Source: Spirogloea muscicola (lineage: Eukaryota; Streptophyta; Zygnematophyceae; Spirogloeales; Spirogloeaceae). From it: a stretch of 11,974 nucleotides of DNA. A program made the position numbers and the translations under genes. Shown piece by piece: positions 1 through 8,666 of this stretch. The notes beneath the pieces were generated by a model that was not told the DNA's origin, searched no databases, and saw only the letters and a program-made list of their open reading frames with translations. Within the stretch, counting starts at the first letter, position 1, and each line of letters opens with the position of its first letter. Where the stretch lies: contig WELB01000011.1 in assembly GCA_009602725.1 (NCBI GenBank), positions 931,598 to 943,571 of the forward strand, written 5' to 3'.

Positions 1-33
1 GGCGCCGGCTAGCCGGGCAGCGCCGCCGGCACG
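1..33 (+). other. 5' leader of HAC at window edge
   Basis: 33 GC-rich bases ahead of the ATG. An in-frame TAG at 10-12 closes the frame upstream unless an acceptor (GGGCAG, 15-20) joins an earlier exon. No promoter can be judged from so little sequence. Confidence 0.5.
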
Positions 34-3000
34 ATGCAGGCGAACGTGGTGCAGCGGCCGCGGCAGCAGCAGCAGTCGCCGCCGGGCGCCGCGGCGCTCG
101 GCGCCAATGCCTGGCGGACCTGGCAGACGGACGGCGACTCCTCGCTCCGCACCGCCGTGCTGCAGCAGATGTGAGCGCCCCCCGCCGCGCGCACGGCTGG
201 CCAGCATGCTCTCGGGCCGGCACACACATTGCAGCTGCAGCACCGTTAAATAATAGCGCCGGGCTCTCGTCATGTCCATCCACGGCTGGCCATGGAGGGT
301 GGGGGCTTCTCGTGACTCGTTTCGTGCTGCTGCCTTGGTTCAGCTTGTCCCTGTTCCAGCAGCGGCGGCCCCAGCAGCCCGCCAACCGGCTGACCGACTT
401 CGTCAAGTGCCTGGAGGACGAGCTGTACAAGGATGCCTCCTCAAAGGTTGGCCTTGCGCATGCCATCTCCGAGGGCCTACCCTACGCCGCCTGCTGCTTC
501 TGCAGCACCGGTGGCAGAGCAAGCCATCAGCAGATTGCGGCACGGAATTACCGCAGGCTGGGGCATAGTTGCGTAAGGAGTCAGGGGCCACTCTTGCAAG
601 CTTAGGACCAGAGTGCAGGGTGCAGTCAAGATGCCCTAAGTAGGGCGCACGCCAAGGGCAGGAAGGCGATGCACATGTGACCGCCGGTCTACAGGGGGGT
701 CGACTCGAGGAGCAGCTGCTGAAGCGGAGAAGGTTTATGCATCATTCATTGCGGCTCAGCCCCAGTAGCAGCTGTAGAATGTCAGGGAGCATGGCACAAT
801 GACTGACCTTCGCGTTTGTGCTGCCGCAGGAGGTGTATGCGGATGTCTCCACGCTGGAGCACCGGCTGCAGCAGGTCGCAAAGCGGATGATGCCCTCCGT
901 CAACCGTGGCCAGGTTGCGACTGCCAATGGCGCAGGAGGGCAGGGCATGCAGATGTATCAGAGGCCACCATCACCGGCGTCGAGCTCCGCCATGGGCACG
1001 GGCGCCGGCATGATGCCCACTCCCGGCTCCAATTCGATGCCGATCGCCGCGGGAGGGTTTGGCAGCAACATGATGGGGGCACATCCTGGCAACATGATAC
1101 CCACCCCTGGCGGAGTCATCGGCGGCCTGCTGTTGCCGCAGCAGCAGCTGGCTTCGGCGAGGATGCCAGGGGCCATGGCGAACGGCCAAGGCTTCCCGTT
1201 AACGAATGGCACCATGATGAATGGCGTGGGGAGCTATGGCTCCGCCAATGCCCTCCAGCAGCACCAGCAGAGCCTGCAGCTCCAGTCCCAGGCTCGCCAG
1301 CGGCAGCAGGCTCAGCAACTCCGCATGCCAGGTGCGCATATATTTCTCATACCCTTATCTCCGGAGTTCATTAGAGGGCAGCTACTTATGTTGGACCTCA
1401 AGAGCGGCACTCTCATGCTCAGAGGACTGCCAGTCGATGAGTTATTGTGTCATTGTGAGTCTGGAGAGAGAGTGGAGGGGCATGGTGACCTGCGCGTGCA
1501 ACCCGCATGCCTGAAAGTCTAAGCAGTAGACTTGTCCTCGTCAGAGCCACCAGTATCATGAGTCGAGCAGCAATGTCAGGATATCGCGCTTTCATTGTCA
1601 CAATACATGTCACCATCACCATGTCAACGAATATCTCCTACTTTTATCTCTTGTGTCGTCGACTTCAAGGTTGTCATGGTGAACAAGTCATGCACATAGG
1701 TGAGTCCAGGACATTCATGCTATCAATTTCTGCAATCAGCACCAGTGAGGAATGATTGAGGCTTTTTGCTCTGTCTGCCGGCAGGTTCAATGGGCATGAC
1801 AGCCATGGTGCAGAACCCCTCAAGCATGGCTATGAATGCTGCGGATCTGGGCGGAGGGCTCGGCAGCACGCCATCATTGATGGTGCCCACAGCGCCTGTG
1901 TCCGAGGGCCATCAACCCCTCAGCAAAATGATCCCAGTGCCTGGCCTGGCACCAATGCAGCAGCAGCAGCAGCACGATACTCAGCCGCCAGACCAGTCGC
2001 GTCACGGAACCACGTATGCTACTACGTCCGTGCAGCAGCCACAGCAGAAGCTTCAGCAGCAGGTGGGCAGCACCGCGATGAATCTGCTGCAACAGCAGGC
2101 TCTGGTGAAGGGCAAAGATGGGCTGGCAACCCTGTCGGCCAGCCCACAGATAGTCCCTACGAATGTGGATCAACATCCGCACTCACGGCAAGCTGGAACA
2201 CTGGAGCAGGGTGAAGGGCAGGGGCAGGGTCACGTGCAGGCGCTGGCGCAGGCTTCTCAAATTGCGCCTGGGCAGCCGCAGCCACAGGCTCAGGGCCCGG
2301 CTCAATCTCAAGCTCAGGTCCAAGGACGTGTTCACGTGAAGCCAGGTCAGCTTCTGGCTGTGCCGCAAGCCCGTGCAGATGCTGGAGCAGCGGGGCCGCC
2401 AAGCACCACAGCTCCAGCGGTAGCTGTGGACCCCCAGCGGGCAGCTCAGTACCAGAAGCAGCAGAGATGGCTCCACTTCTTGCGACATGGGAGCAAATGC
2501 ACGGCTCCCGAAGGCCAGTGCACGGCCACGCTGCACTGCAGCATGGCACGTCAGCTGTGGGCTCACGTCAAAGCCTGCCGAGACCCTCAGTGCACGTACC
2601 AGCGCTGCATCGCCACGCGGACGCTGCTCGAGCATCACAATGGTTGCACAGACACGAGGTGCCCCGTGTGCGAGCCGGTGAGGAGGGCTGTGCATCAGCA
2701 GAGGGCGTCGGCAGCCAACAATGCTGCGCAGGCGCAACAGGCCTCGCGGAGTACCGCTACCGGCTGCAGTCTGGCTGAGCCGGGGCCTACTCAACCTGCT
2801 GGACCTTTGCAAGGCCCTGGCCAAGTTGCTGCTGCTGCAGTGCGCCAGCAGGAAGATGTGGATGGCATGGGGTCTCCAAGCTCAGCTGCATCGCCGCCCC
2901 CAAGCAAGAAGCCGAAGATGACAGCTGTGACAGCTTCACTTGCGGGTGCTATTGTTGTGGAGCAAGAAAGGAATGCGAAGGTGAACGCGGGGTTGGCCAC

Positions 3001-6000
3001 TGCCAAGCCCCACGGAGAGCAGTTGCCATCTGCTCGCGTCAAGACCGACGTGCCTGGCGTGAAAGTCGAGCCTCTTTCCAAGGTCGATCTCAGAGCAGAG
3101 GCAGGTCACGTGAAGCCAGAGGTGAAGCTGGAAGCAAGCAGCTCGGGCCCGTCACATCGTCTTCCAGTCAAGGGCGAGTTTGTAGCTCTGAATGGCAGAG
3201 TGCCAAAGCAAGAGGCCAAAGCTGGGAGGCCCTTGACGCAGCAGGTAGCAGGTGCTCCTGTGGCAGTCACCGCTGCCTCAGCCAGCCAGCGGGCTGCAGC
3301 CCAGGCGTCTTCCACGTCAGCCTTGGCAAATGTCTCGGCCATGGCGCCGAAAGCGAGGAAGAGTGGAGCAGCCTCCCTCATGGAGCTCTTCAGTCCTCAG
3401 ATGATCAGGGATCACATCCGAGGCCTGAGACAGTGGGTGGGCCAGGTGAGCACCGCACCCTGTGGACCGACTTCATGGTCCATTGTACTCCCGTACTTCT
3501 GACAGGGTTGCTGACTTGATGTGAGGACTCCTGAAGAGGAGGGGAATGAAGCTGTGCATGGACAGTACGTTCATAAGTACCAGTATCGTGACTCCACGTT
3601 CGGTTTGACTGTGATATGCAGAGCAAGGCTAGGGCAGAGAAGAATCAGGCCATGGAACCAAATGAGAATGCATGCCCGCTCTGTGCTATGGAGAGACTCT
3701 CCTTTGAACCACCTCCAATATACTGCACTGCGTGTGGATCACGGATCAAGAGGAATGCAGTGTACTACACTGTCGGCATAGGAGAATCTAGGCATTACTT
3801 CTGCGGGCCTTGTCACGGTGATATCAAGGGCGATGTTGTGGAGATGGAAGGATCAACCTATCAAAAGGCTAGGTTGGAGAAGCGGAAAAATGACGAAGAA
3901 ACAGAGGAAGGGGTGAGTGCTGCTAATTTACTGTACTCTTGCGCATGTTTAGTTACTTTGGCCCTGGACTTGTATTTCCTCTGTTGACTAGAGGAATACA
4001 CTGTTGACAACATAAAGGCTCAATCTAAACAGTCCTTAACTTGTGCTCATGTTGTTGTCAGGATGTGGATGACTGACTGATTGCCTTCTCCTAATGCAGT
4101 GGGTGGAATGCGATGAGTGCAAGAAGTGGCAACATCAGATATGCGCTCTCTTCAATGCCCGCCGCAATGAGGGCGGCGAGGCTGCATATACTTGCCCAGA
4201 ATGTTGTTGCAGAGAGATGGAAGCTGGCAATCGACAACCCCTCCCCCCATCTGCTGTCCTTGGAGCCAAGGACCTTCCGAAGACAGTTCTCAGCGACCAC
4301 TTGGAGAGAAGACTGACTATAAAGCTTGAGCAGGAGAGGAAGGAAAGAGCAGCGCGGTCAGGGCATCCACCAGAGGAGGTGACTACCATGGCGTGTTAGG
4401 CATAAGGGACGCAGCCTCACGCATTGCCAGCTACAGCCTTCTGATGCTATCAGCTGCTACAGGTGTGTCTTGGTTAATCAATAATGGGCTTTGACGCTGA
4501 CTGCACTGTCTTGATGGAGCAGGTTCCTGCAGCTGAAGCGCTTGTGGTGAGGGTGGTATCTTCGGTGGACAAGAAACTGGAGACCAAGCCAAGATTTCTA
4601 GAGATTTTCCAGGAGCATGACTATGCCTCTGAATTTGCATACAAGTCCAAGGTAGGTCATCGGGAGCAATGTGCCCTATCTGCAGATTTGCTATCAATTG
4701 TACCTATTGCAGGTCTCTGTGAGCTTTGATACCTCCAGCTTCTCGCACCCTTGCTTGTGTGCAAGTGCTGCACAAATTTAAAGGCTATAGTACACGTCTA
4801 CGTGGGGCGCAAGACCTTCATCATCATGCTGCAAAAGGAATTCTTCCAAGCTGTTGCTCTGGTGTTTGATGTGTGGGCTTGATCATCTGTCCAGGTCGTC
4901 CTCCTCTTCCAACGGATAGAAGGTGTGGAGGTGTGCCTCTTTGGAATGTATGTGCAAGAGTTTGGAGCAGATTGTGCTCAACCAAACCATAGAAGAGTCT
5001 ACCTTTCCTATCTGGATTCTGTGAAGTACTTCCGGCCAGACGTCAGGACAGTGTCTGGAGACGCGCTTCGCACATACATATACCATGAGATTTTGGTATG
5101 GCGTATTTAATTGTTTTGTAGTCTTTTTGCACACTGTGTGCTCAAAGTATGCCAGGTAGATTGTGACGTGCTTGAATATGGTGTAATTGCTGTCTAAATT
5201 TTGGCATGTCTATATGTGCAGATTGCATATTTAGACTTCTGCAAGCTGCGGGGATTCAGCAGCTGCTACATTTGGGCTTGTCCACCGCTGAAAGGGGAGG
5301 ATTACATACTCTACTGCCATCCGGAGATACAGAAGACTCCCAAGTCTGACAAGCTTCGAGAGTGGTATGTAGAAGTAATTTCTCCTGATTGCTCCTTTTT
5401 AGCTATGGCAAAATCGTGGCAAATGTCAAAGACACCACACTCCAAGAGTGCTGCAGTCTTTTTCACCTCTTGACCAACAAGTGTAGTTGTGGTTGCAAGC
5501 AACTTGATGCCATCGTTAGAGACTTATCAAGTCGTTATGTGGTTGTAGGTATCTCTCAATGTTGCGAAAGGCAGCCAATGAGGGTATTGTGGTGGAGACT
5601 GTAAATCTCTACGATACATTCTTTGTGTCCTCGGGAGAGAGCAGGGCAAAAGTCACAGCTGCCAGGCTACCATATTTTGATGGAGACTACTGGCCTGGTG
5701 CTGCTGAGGACATGATTCTCCAGCTTCAGGTACTCCTGAATATTTGTCCCAAAGTTTTGCTGGTCTTTCGTGTTCAGATGCAGCTGCCGTAGCCTGCAGC
5801 ATTGACATAACCTCTTTGAGATACAGGAGGAAGGGAAGGAGGATGCGAAAAAGAAGACCCTGAAGAAGGGGAAGAAGCAAACCAAGGCGGCACCTAACAA
5901 GCGTGGTGGGAAAAGCCTGCCAGAGCCAGAGGAGCTACCTGCCAATGCTTCCTTGGACCTTCAGCTCATGCACAAGGTATGCATTGGCACAGGCAAGCTA

Positions 6001-7782
6001 CTTCGTGTTTTGAGATGCTTGCTGCATTGCAGCTGTTACTCTTCAGGGCCAGGGCTTTGCACAAGGGGTTTGTCATTTCAAGACTTTAGCTGTCTCTTTA
6101 CAATTGCATTAATCCCCTTCTCTGGTTGGACGTGCTATAGCATGGTTTGAGACTTCTAGCTAACTGATTGACGTGATCAAATCCAGCTGGGGGAGTCAAT
6201 ATTGCCCATGAAGGAGGACTTCATCATGGTCCATCTTCATCATTGTTGCACACATTGTCGAAATTTCATCATATCTGGGTGCCGCTATTATTGTGCCCAA
6301 TGCCCCTCCTTCAATTTGTGTCGGAGGTTAGCACAGCAAAACCATGGTTATGGTGATGCTCAATGTGCTTCCTTGAATTCCTCATTGCATTTATTTACTG
6401 CAATGTTTCGAGATATTTAGACATGCACCTCACTTGTCATTTAGCATGTATAACAGCACATATTGATGGGCTATTGATGGGCTGTTACTTCTTGGTTGGC
6501 ACAGTTGCTATGATGCTGAAGTGCGAAGGGATGATGAGGATAGGCATCCGATAGCAGCGAAAGAAGCCCATCCATTGATTATGGTCAGAATCTTCTCTTG
6601 GGACCCCTGTATATCTTCTTGTCAATAGTCGAGCTGCAAACCGAATGAGGCTGAGGCTTCGGCGAAATGTGGACGGCCAAGGTCCTTGATGGACTGAGAG
6701 GTGTAGTCTGATAAAAGGGAAGCATTGCCTTGTGTTGCCCCTCAATTATTGACATGCTCATTGTCATCTGAGTCTGTGCTGTATGAGCTGCAGGAGAAGG
6801 TGGTAGATGCGCCAGCCGCGACAAGGGATCAAGATGAGATTATGGAGTCCGAGTTTTTTGACACAAGACAAGCATTCCTCTCTCTCTGCCAGGGCAACCA
6901 CTATCAGTATGACACCTTGCGGAGGGCCAAACACTCCAGCATGATGGTCTTGTACCACTTGCACAACCCAACAGCCCCAGCATTCGTGTGCACTTGCAAT
7001 AAGTGCCAGAAGGATATTGAGACTGGTGCTGGCTGGCGGTGTGATGTCTGCCCCGATTTTGACCTCTGCAACTTGTGCTATGAGTCACACAAGCATCCGC
7101 ACAAGCTCGTGCCTCATCCATCAGCTCAAGACCGCAATGCACAGAACAAGGAGGCCCGCCAGCAGCGAGTGTTACAGGTAATAGGGTTGTGTGTTATTTG
7201 GAGCAACTGCATAGTCCAACTTGGTGCTTGTATGCAGACCATTTTTGATATTGGTATGAAGGGCTACTATTGAAAGTTGTGCTTTGACTCCTTGCAGCTA
7301 CGGAAGATGATGGAGCTGCTGGGCCATGCGTCCGTGTGTACCATCAGGCAGAACTGCGGATATCCCAAGTGCAGCAGCGTGAAGCGATTGTTCTGGCATG
7401 GAAGGATGTGCAACATCAGAGTGGCGGGGGGCTGCACGCTGTGCAAGCGCATGTGGACTCTCCTTCAGCTCCATGCACGATCCTGCAAAGAGCCTGGGTG
7501 CCGAGTGCCTCGTTGCAAGTAAGGCGTATCGCCTAGCTTGGCCCACTCATTATTGCTGCCTTGTTATCTGGGTCTTTGAGAGGATTAATCACAACTATAA
7601 GCAAGCTCTCATGCTATGCTTTCCAAGACTGATTTTAGTCGCATGGCTTTGCCGTTGTGCTGTGCAGAGACTTGAAGGATCATTTGAAGCGATTAACGCT
7701 TCAGATGGAGTCGAGGCGGCGAGCAGCAGTCAATGAGATGCTGCGGCAACGAGCTGCTGAGGCCGCTGCAGAGAGATCATAG
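34..7782 (+). CDS. HAC1: p300/CBP-type histone acetyltransferase, plant HAC family, 16 exons, complete
   Basis: Nuclear co-activator that transfers acetyl groups from acetyl-CoA to histone lysines. Modelled exons: 34-170, 344-446, 830-1331, 1785-3445, 3622-3912, 4100-4378, 4523-4651, 4895-5095, 5222-5364, 5549-5729, 5827-5976, 6187-6326, 6505-6583, 6794-7177, 7298-7518, 7668-7782. All introns are GT-AG; the sum is 4716 nt, 1571 residues plus TAG. Domains: KIX about 26-98, Gln-rich linker, TAZ1 471-550, RING-like/PHD 819-933, HAT about 992-1397 with ZZ1 about 1275-1320 nested, ZZ2 1398-1440, TAZ2 about 1447-1540. Trp1119 and Tyr1150 are 31 residues apart, as are the p300 active-site residues W1436 and Y1467. 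The closest remembered relative is Arabidopsis HAC1, which also lacks a bromodomain. The start is the first ATG after an in-frame TAG at 10-12; a further upstream exon cannot be excluded. Exons 5-16 align almost without gaps to plant HACs. Exons 1-3 rest on frame and the KIX match. The number in the gene symbol is by family, not proven orthology. Confidence 0.95.
109..883 (+). other. KIX domain of the HAC protein (exons 1-3)
   Basis: After splicing introns 171-343 and 447-829, residues 26-98 form a helical block with the KIX pattern: an early Trp (27, 30), [13 protein letters not shown] as the first helix, [11 protein letters not shown] as the second, and [14 protein letters not shown] as the third. 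It lines up with the KIX three-helix bundle of animal CBP, which binds activation domains such as those of MYB and CREB, and with the N terminus of plant HACs. The alignment continues across both splice junctions (phase 2 and phase 0), which supports the exon model. Assignment is from remembered family sequences; a profile search was not run. Confidence 0.75.
447..829 (+). other. HAC intron 2, no feature seen
   Basis: 383-bp intron with donor GTTGGC and acceptor CTGCCGCAG. The open frames crossing it have no family resemblance. I see no RNA gene or repeat in it. Confidence 0.75.
1332..1784 (+). other. HAC intron 3, no feature seen
   Basis: 453-bp intron, the longest of the gene, with donor GTGCGC and acceptor CTGCCGGCAG. 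It joins the phase-1 G at 1331 to GT at 1785 and yields the run [10 protein letters not shown]. It is more AT-rich than the flanking exons. Nothing else is recognised. Confidence 0.8.
1785..2452 (+). other. Gln/Ala-rich low-complexity linker of HAC
   Basis: The first part of the long exon 4, about residues 248-470, encodes mostly Gln, Ala, Pro, Gly and Met and has no recognisable fold. It contains a pure CAG run and a stretch of repeated QA/QG dipeptides near 2200-2300. With the similar second half of exon 3 (Met/Gly/Gln-rich), it makes a disordered linker between KIX and TAZ1, as in other p300/CBP proteins. Several open frames on both strands here are by-products of this composition. Confidence 0.8.
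1958..1972 (+). repeat. CAG x5 microsatellite in coding sequence
   Basis: Five perfect CAG units in frame encode five glutamines followed by His. CAG is frequent throughout exons 3-4, so this is part of the general Gln-rich composition, not an isolated repeat. Such tracts may vary in length between strains. Confidence 0.85.
2453..2692 (+). other. TAZ1 zinc finger of HAC
   Basis: Residues 471-550 begin with a helix around [12 protein letters not shown] and carry the Cys/His series of a TAZ domain: HxxxC, Cxxxxx[16 protein letters not shown], CxxxxxC and [16 protein letters not shown] domains bind three zincs through HCCC sites and dock transactivation domains. The position, well N-terminal of the catalytic part, matches TAZ1 of plant HACs. 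It lies within exon 4 with no intron. Confidence 0.9.
2903..2920 (+). other. Putative nuclear localisation motif SKKPKM
   Basis: Residues 621-626 form a short basic cluster preceded by a run of prolines (PPP). The KKPK core fits a monopartite nuclear import signal, and a similar PSKKPK motif is remembered at this place in plant HACs. It lies in a disordered segment between TAZ1 and the SUMO-consensus cluster. Confidence 0.6.
3038..3178 (+). other. Cluster of SUMO-consensus motifs in HAC linker
   Basis: Within 47 codons the protein carries VKTD (Lys667), VKVE (Lys674), VKPE (Lys691), VKLE (Lys695) and VKGE (Lys710). All fit the hydrophobic-K-x-E/D sumoylation consensus, and PKQE follows shortly after. 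Human p300 has paired sites of this kind in its CRD1 repression domain, in the equivalent place ahead of the catalytic core. The density is seen directly; modification is inferred. Confidence 0.6.
3673..4204 (+). other. RING-like and PHD zinc fingers of HAC (exons 5-6)
   Basis: Residues 819-865 hold three CxxC pairs (819/822, 836/839, 862/865) around FEPPPIYC and [10 protein letters not shown]. Residues 899-933 hold [15 protein letters not shown] (C902, C905, H910, C913) and CPEC (C930, C933), the PHD-like half. An intron (3913-4099, phase 0) separates the halves just before WVECD. In p300/CBP the matching RING-PHD unit packs on the HAT and restrains it. Most plant HACs have WW at the exon join; here there is a single W after EEG, which fits the splice sites. 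Confidence 0.88.
5827..5916 (+). other. Lysine-rich loop of the HAT domain
   Basis: The first 30 codons of exon 11 (5827-5976) encode eleven lysines, from [10 protein letters not shown] to RGGK. It sits just after [14 protein letters not shown], where p300 has its lysine-rich autoacetylated activation loop. The whole exon encodes only this loop and the linker to LMHK; its phase-0 borders would keep frame if it were skipped. Confidence 0.7.
6232..6547 (+). other. ZZ1 zinc finger nested in HAT, split by an intron
   Basis: Residues about 1275-1320 carry CTHC (1280/1283), CAQC (1295/1298), CRSC (1304/1307) and a terminal His in DEDRHP. The phase-2 intron 6327-6504 falls between the two cysteines of the last pair; its AG|T junction gives Ser1306. 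Joined this way the segment aligns with the first ZZ finger of plant HACs, which is likewise inserted in the HAT. Confidence 0.85.
6461..6482 (+). repeat. 11-bp perfect tandem duplication in HAC intron 12
   Basis: TATTGATGGGC occurs twice head to tail, 22 nt before the acceptor of the intron 6327-6504. No function is apparent; it looks like a replication-slippage duplication. Confidence 0.8.
6989..7117 (+). other. ZZ2 zinc finger of HAC
   Basis: Residues 1398-1440 have CNKC (1400/1403), WRCDVC (1415/1418), CNLC (1424/1427) and [10 protein letters not shown] with the histidine ligands. This second ZZ follows directly after the HAT end (APAFV) and leads into TAZ2, as in plant HACs. It is encoded entirely in exon 14. 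Confidence 0.9.
7136..7686 (+). other. TAZ2 zinc finger of HAC (exons 14-16)
   Basis: From [14 protein letters not shown] through [45 protein letters not shown] and CRVPRC to KDLKDHL, residues about 1447-1540 carry the TAZ Cys/His series. The intron 7178-7297 is phase 0; the intron 7519-7667 is phase 2, just after the last zinc Cys. A basic tail of about 30 residues ([18 protein letters not shown]) closes the protein, as in Arabidopsis HAC1. Confidence 0.92.
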
Positions 7783-8223
7783 CCCTCACTCAGTGGTCAA
7801 TTAGCATATCTCCGTGCCACTTCCTTCATCCCCTTTCGCTGGTACAGCTGCTGTGGTAGGGCCTCTTGGGATCCTTATCTCTGTCAAATTGCAGAGCTCA
7901 GCAATTTAAGCGATCTGGGGATAGATGGCTATCAGAAAGGCACACAGATGGAAGCCTGCTTGAAGAGAGGCATGTCGGACCCCTTGCTGTTCATGTCCAG
8001 CACCCATCGACCTGACACCCCCAAATTCTCACCCACCTACAATTCTTTCCTGAAGTCTGCCCTCCCTAATGGTGTGTTTGGCGGATCAGCTTCTTGCTGT
8101 GAGCACAATGACTTAGTCATGCATATCAGCAGCTTGAATCTTGGGCTTGAAAGCATCCATGCAATTCACATATTCTCTGCAGGTGAATGCTTCCTAAAGC
8201 TTCAATTGCGGATGATACAATCT

Positions 8224-8241
8224 TGTAAGCAACTGTTGTAA
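8224..8241 (+). terminator. Tandem TGTAA polyadenylation signals for HAC
   Basis: TGTAA at 8224-8228 and again at 8237-8241, about 440-460 nt after the HAC stop. UGUAA is the main polyadenylation signal in chlorophyte algae, normally 10-30 nt before the cleavage site. Two close copies make this the likeliest end of the HAC transcript. The cleavage site itself cannot be seen. Confidence 0.55.
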
Positions 8242-8489
8242 GCTATGTACAACTTCACAGGAGCTCAGTACTGTGCTACGACAAGTGCAAACCCAGGGTG
8301 TCTGAGTCTGCTCAAGCGAGTGTGGATGCCCTGATTTATTCCCAAGGTTGACAGCTGGAATTCAAACCCTGAGCTATCACATGTTTATCAACAAGAAATT
8401 GCTAAATGCATCCTTGCTACAATGCCAAGTAGCAACAGTTGCGTAGCCTTCATGTTGGATGTTGGGGATAAGTGCGGCTTGTCACGAGC

Positions 8490-8499
8490 TGTAATTACA
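8490..8499. terminator. Palindromic bidirectional TGTAA signal
   Basis: TGTAATTACA is a perfect 10-bp palindrome that reads TGTAA on both strands. On the minus strand it lies 168 nt after the COQ8 stop and is the only TGTAA on that strand that I found between 8300 and 8666, so it is the best candidate signal for COQ8. On the plus strand it could serve as a backup end for HAC. Confidence 0.5.
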
Positions 8500-8666
8500 T
8501 CGTAGAGTGCTGGTACTGAGAGGTGCGGAGATAGGTTGCAACACGTACAGAGCTTGTAGCTGGCAATTAGCTGTCACAGACATCAGTCACAATAGTGACT
8601 AGCTAAGGGAAGCAGCCTTGGGTGGTGAAAAGTCGCGATTTATCCCGTGACCTTGAATACGCTGTC

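Larger units (their letters stand above)
4523..6988 (+). other. CBP/p300-type HAT catalytic domain (exons 7-14)
   Basis: The domain runs from [13 protein letters not shown] (about residue 996) to the end of HNPTAPAFV (1397). Acetyl-CoA-contacting elements are visible: [13 protein letters not shown] (Asp1075, Ser1076), [18 protein letters not shown] (Trp1119) and LREWYLSML (Tyr1150). From LDS to the active Trp there are 44 residues against 37 in p300; the extra seven lie in the [12 protein letters not shown] loop, as in plant HACs. The ZZ1 finger and lysine-rich loop are inserted within it. No expected catalytic residue is missing, so the enzyme is likely active. Confidence 0.92.
7783..8666. 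other. Convergent intergenic region with two 3' UTRs
   Basis: 884 bp between the stop codons of HAC (plus strand) and COQ8 (minus strand). It is less GC-rich than the exons and has no recognised gene. It contains TGTAA motifs at 8224-8228 and 8237-8241 on the plus strand and the palindromic motif at 8490-8499. By these signals the HAC 3' UTR would be about 460 nt and the COQ8 3' UTR about 190 nt; both lengths are inferred. A 97-codon open frame at 7948-8241 is treated as chance. Confidence 0.8.

Noticed and set aside
360-446. Acceptor at 358-359 for HAC exon 2
   Set aside because: It would break the frame with exon 1. The acceptor at 342-343 joins AT to C (Ile46) and restores the KIX helix.
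799-1374. 191-codon plus-strand open frame over exon 3
   Set aside because: Shadow of the exon 3 frame, which continues the KIX domain and joins cleanly to exon 4.
1756-2214. 152-codon plus-strand open frame overlapping exon 4
   Set aside because: An alternative frame of the repetitive exon 4; the frame carrying TAZ1 is the real one.
2183-2824. 213-codon open frame on the minus strand
   Set aside because: It is antisense to the Gln-rich and TAZ1 part of HAC exon 4. It arises from CAG-rich composition, and its product resembles no family.
5365-5368. Donor at 5369 (GTAGAA) for HAC intron 9
   Set aside because: It puts the next exon out of frame. The donor GTATGT at 5365 gives REWYLSML, the conserved sequence.
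34-7782. Bromodomain as in animal p300/CBP
   Set aside because: The stretch between the linker and the RING/PHD fingers goes straight from low complexity to the [15 protein letters not shown] motif. There is no room for a bromodomain fold, as in plant HACs.
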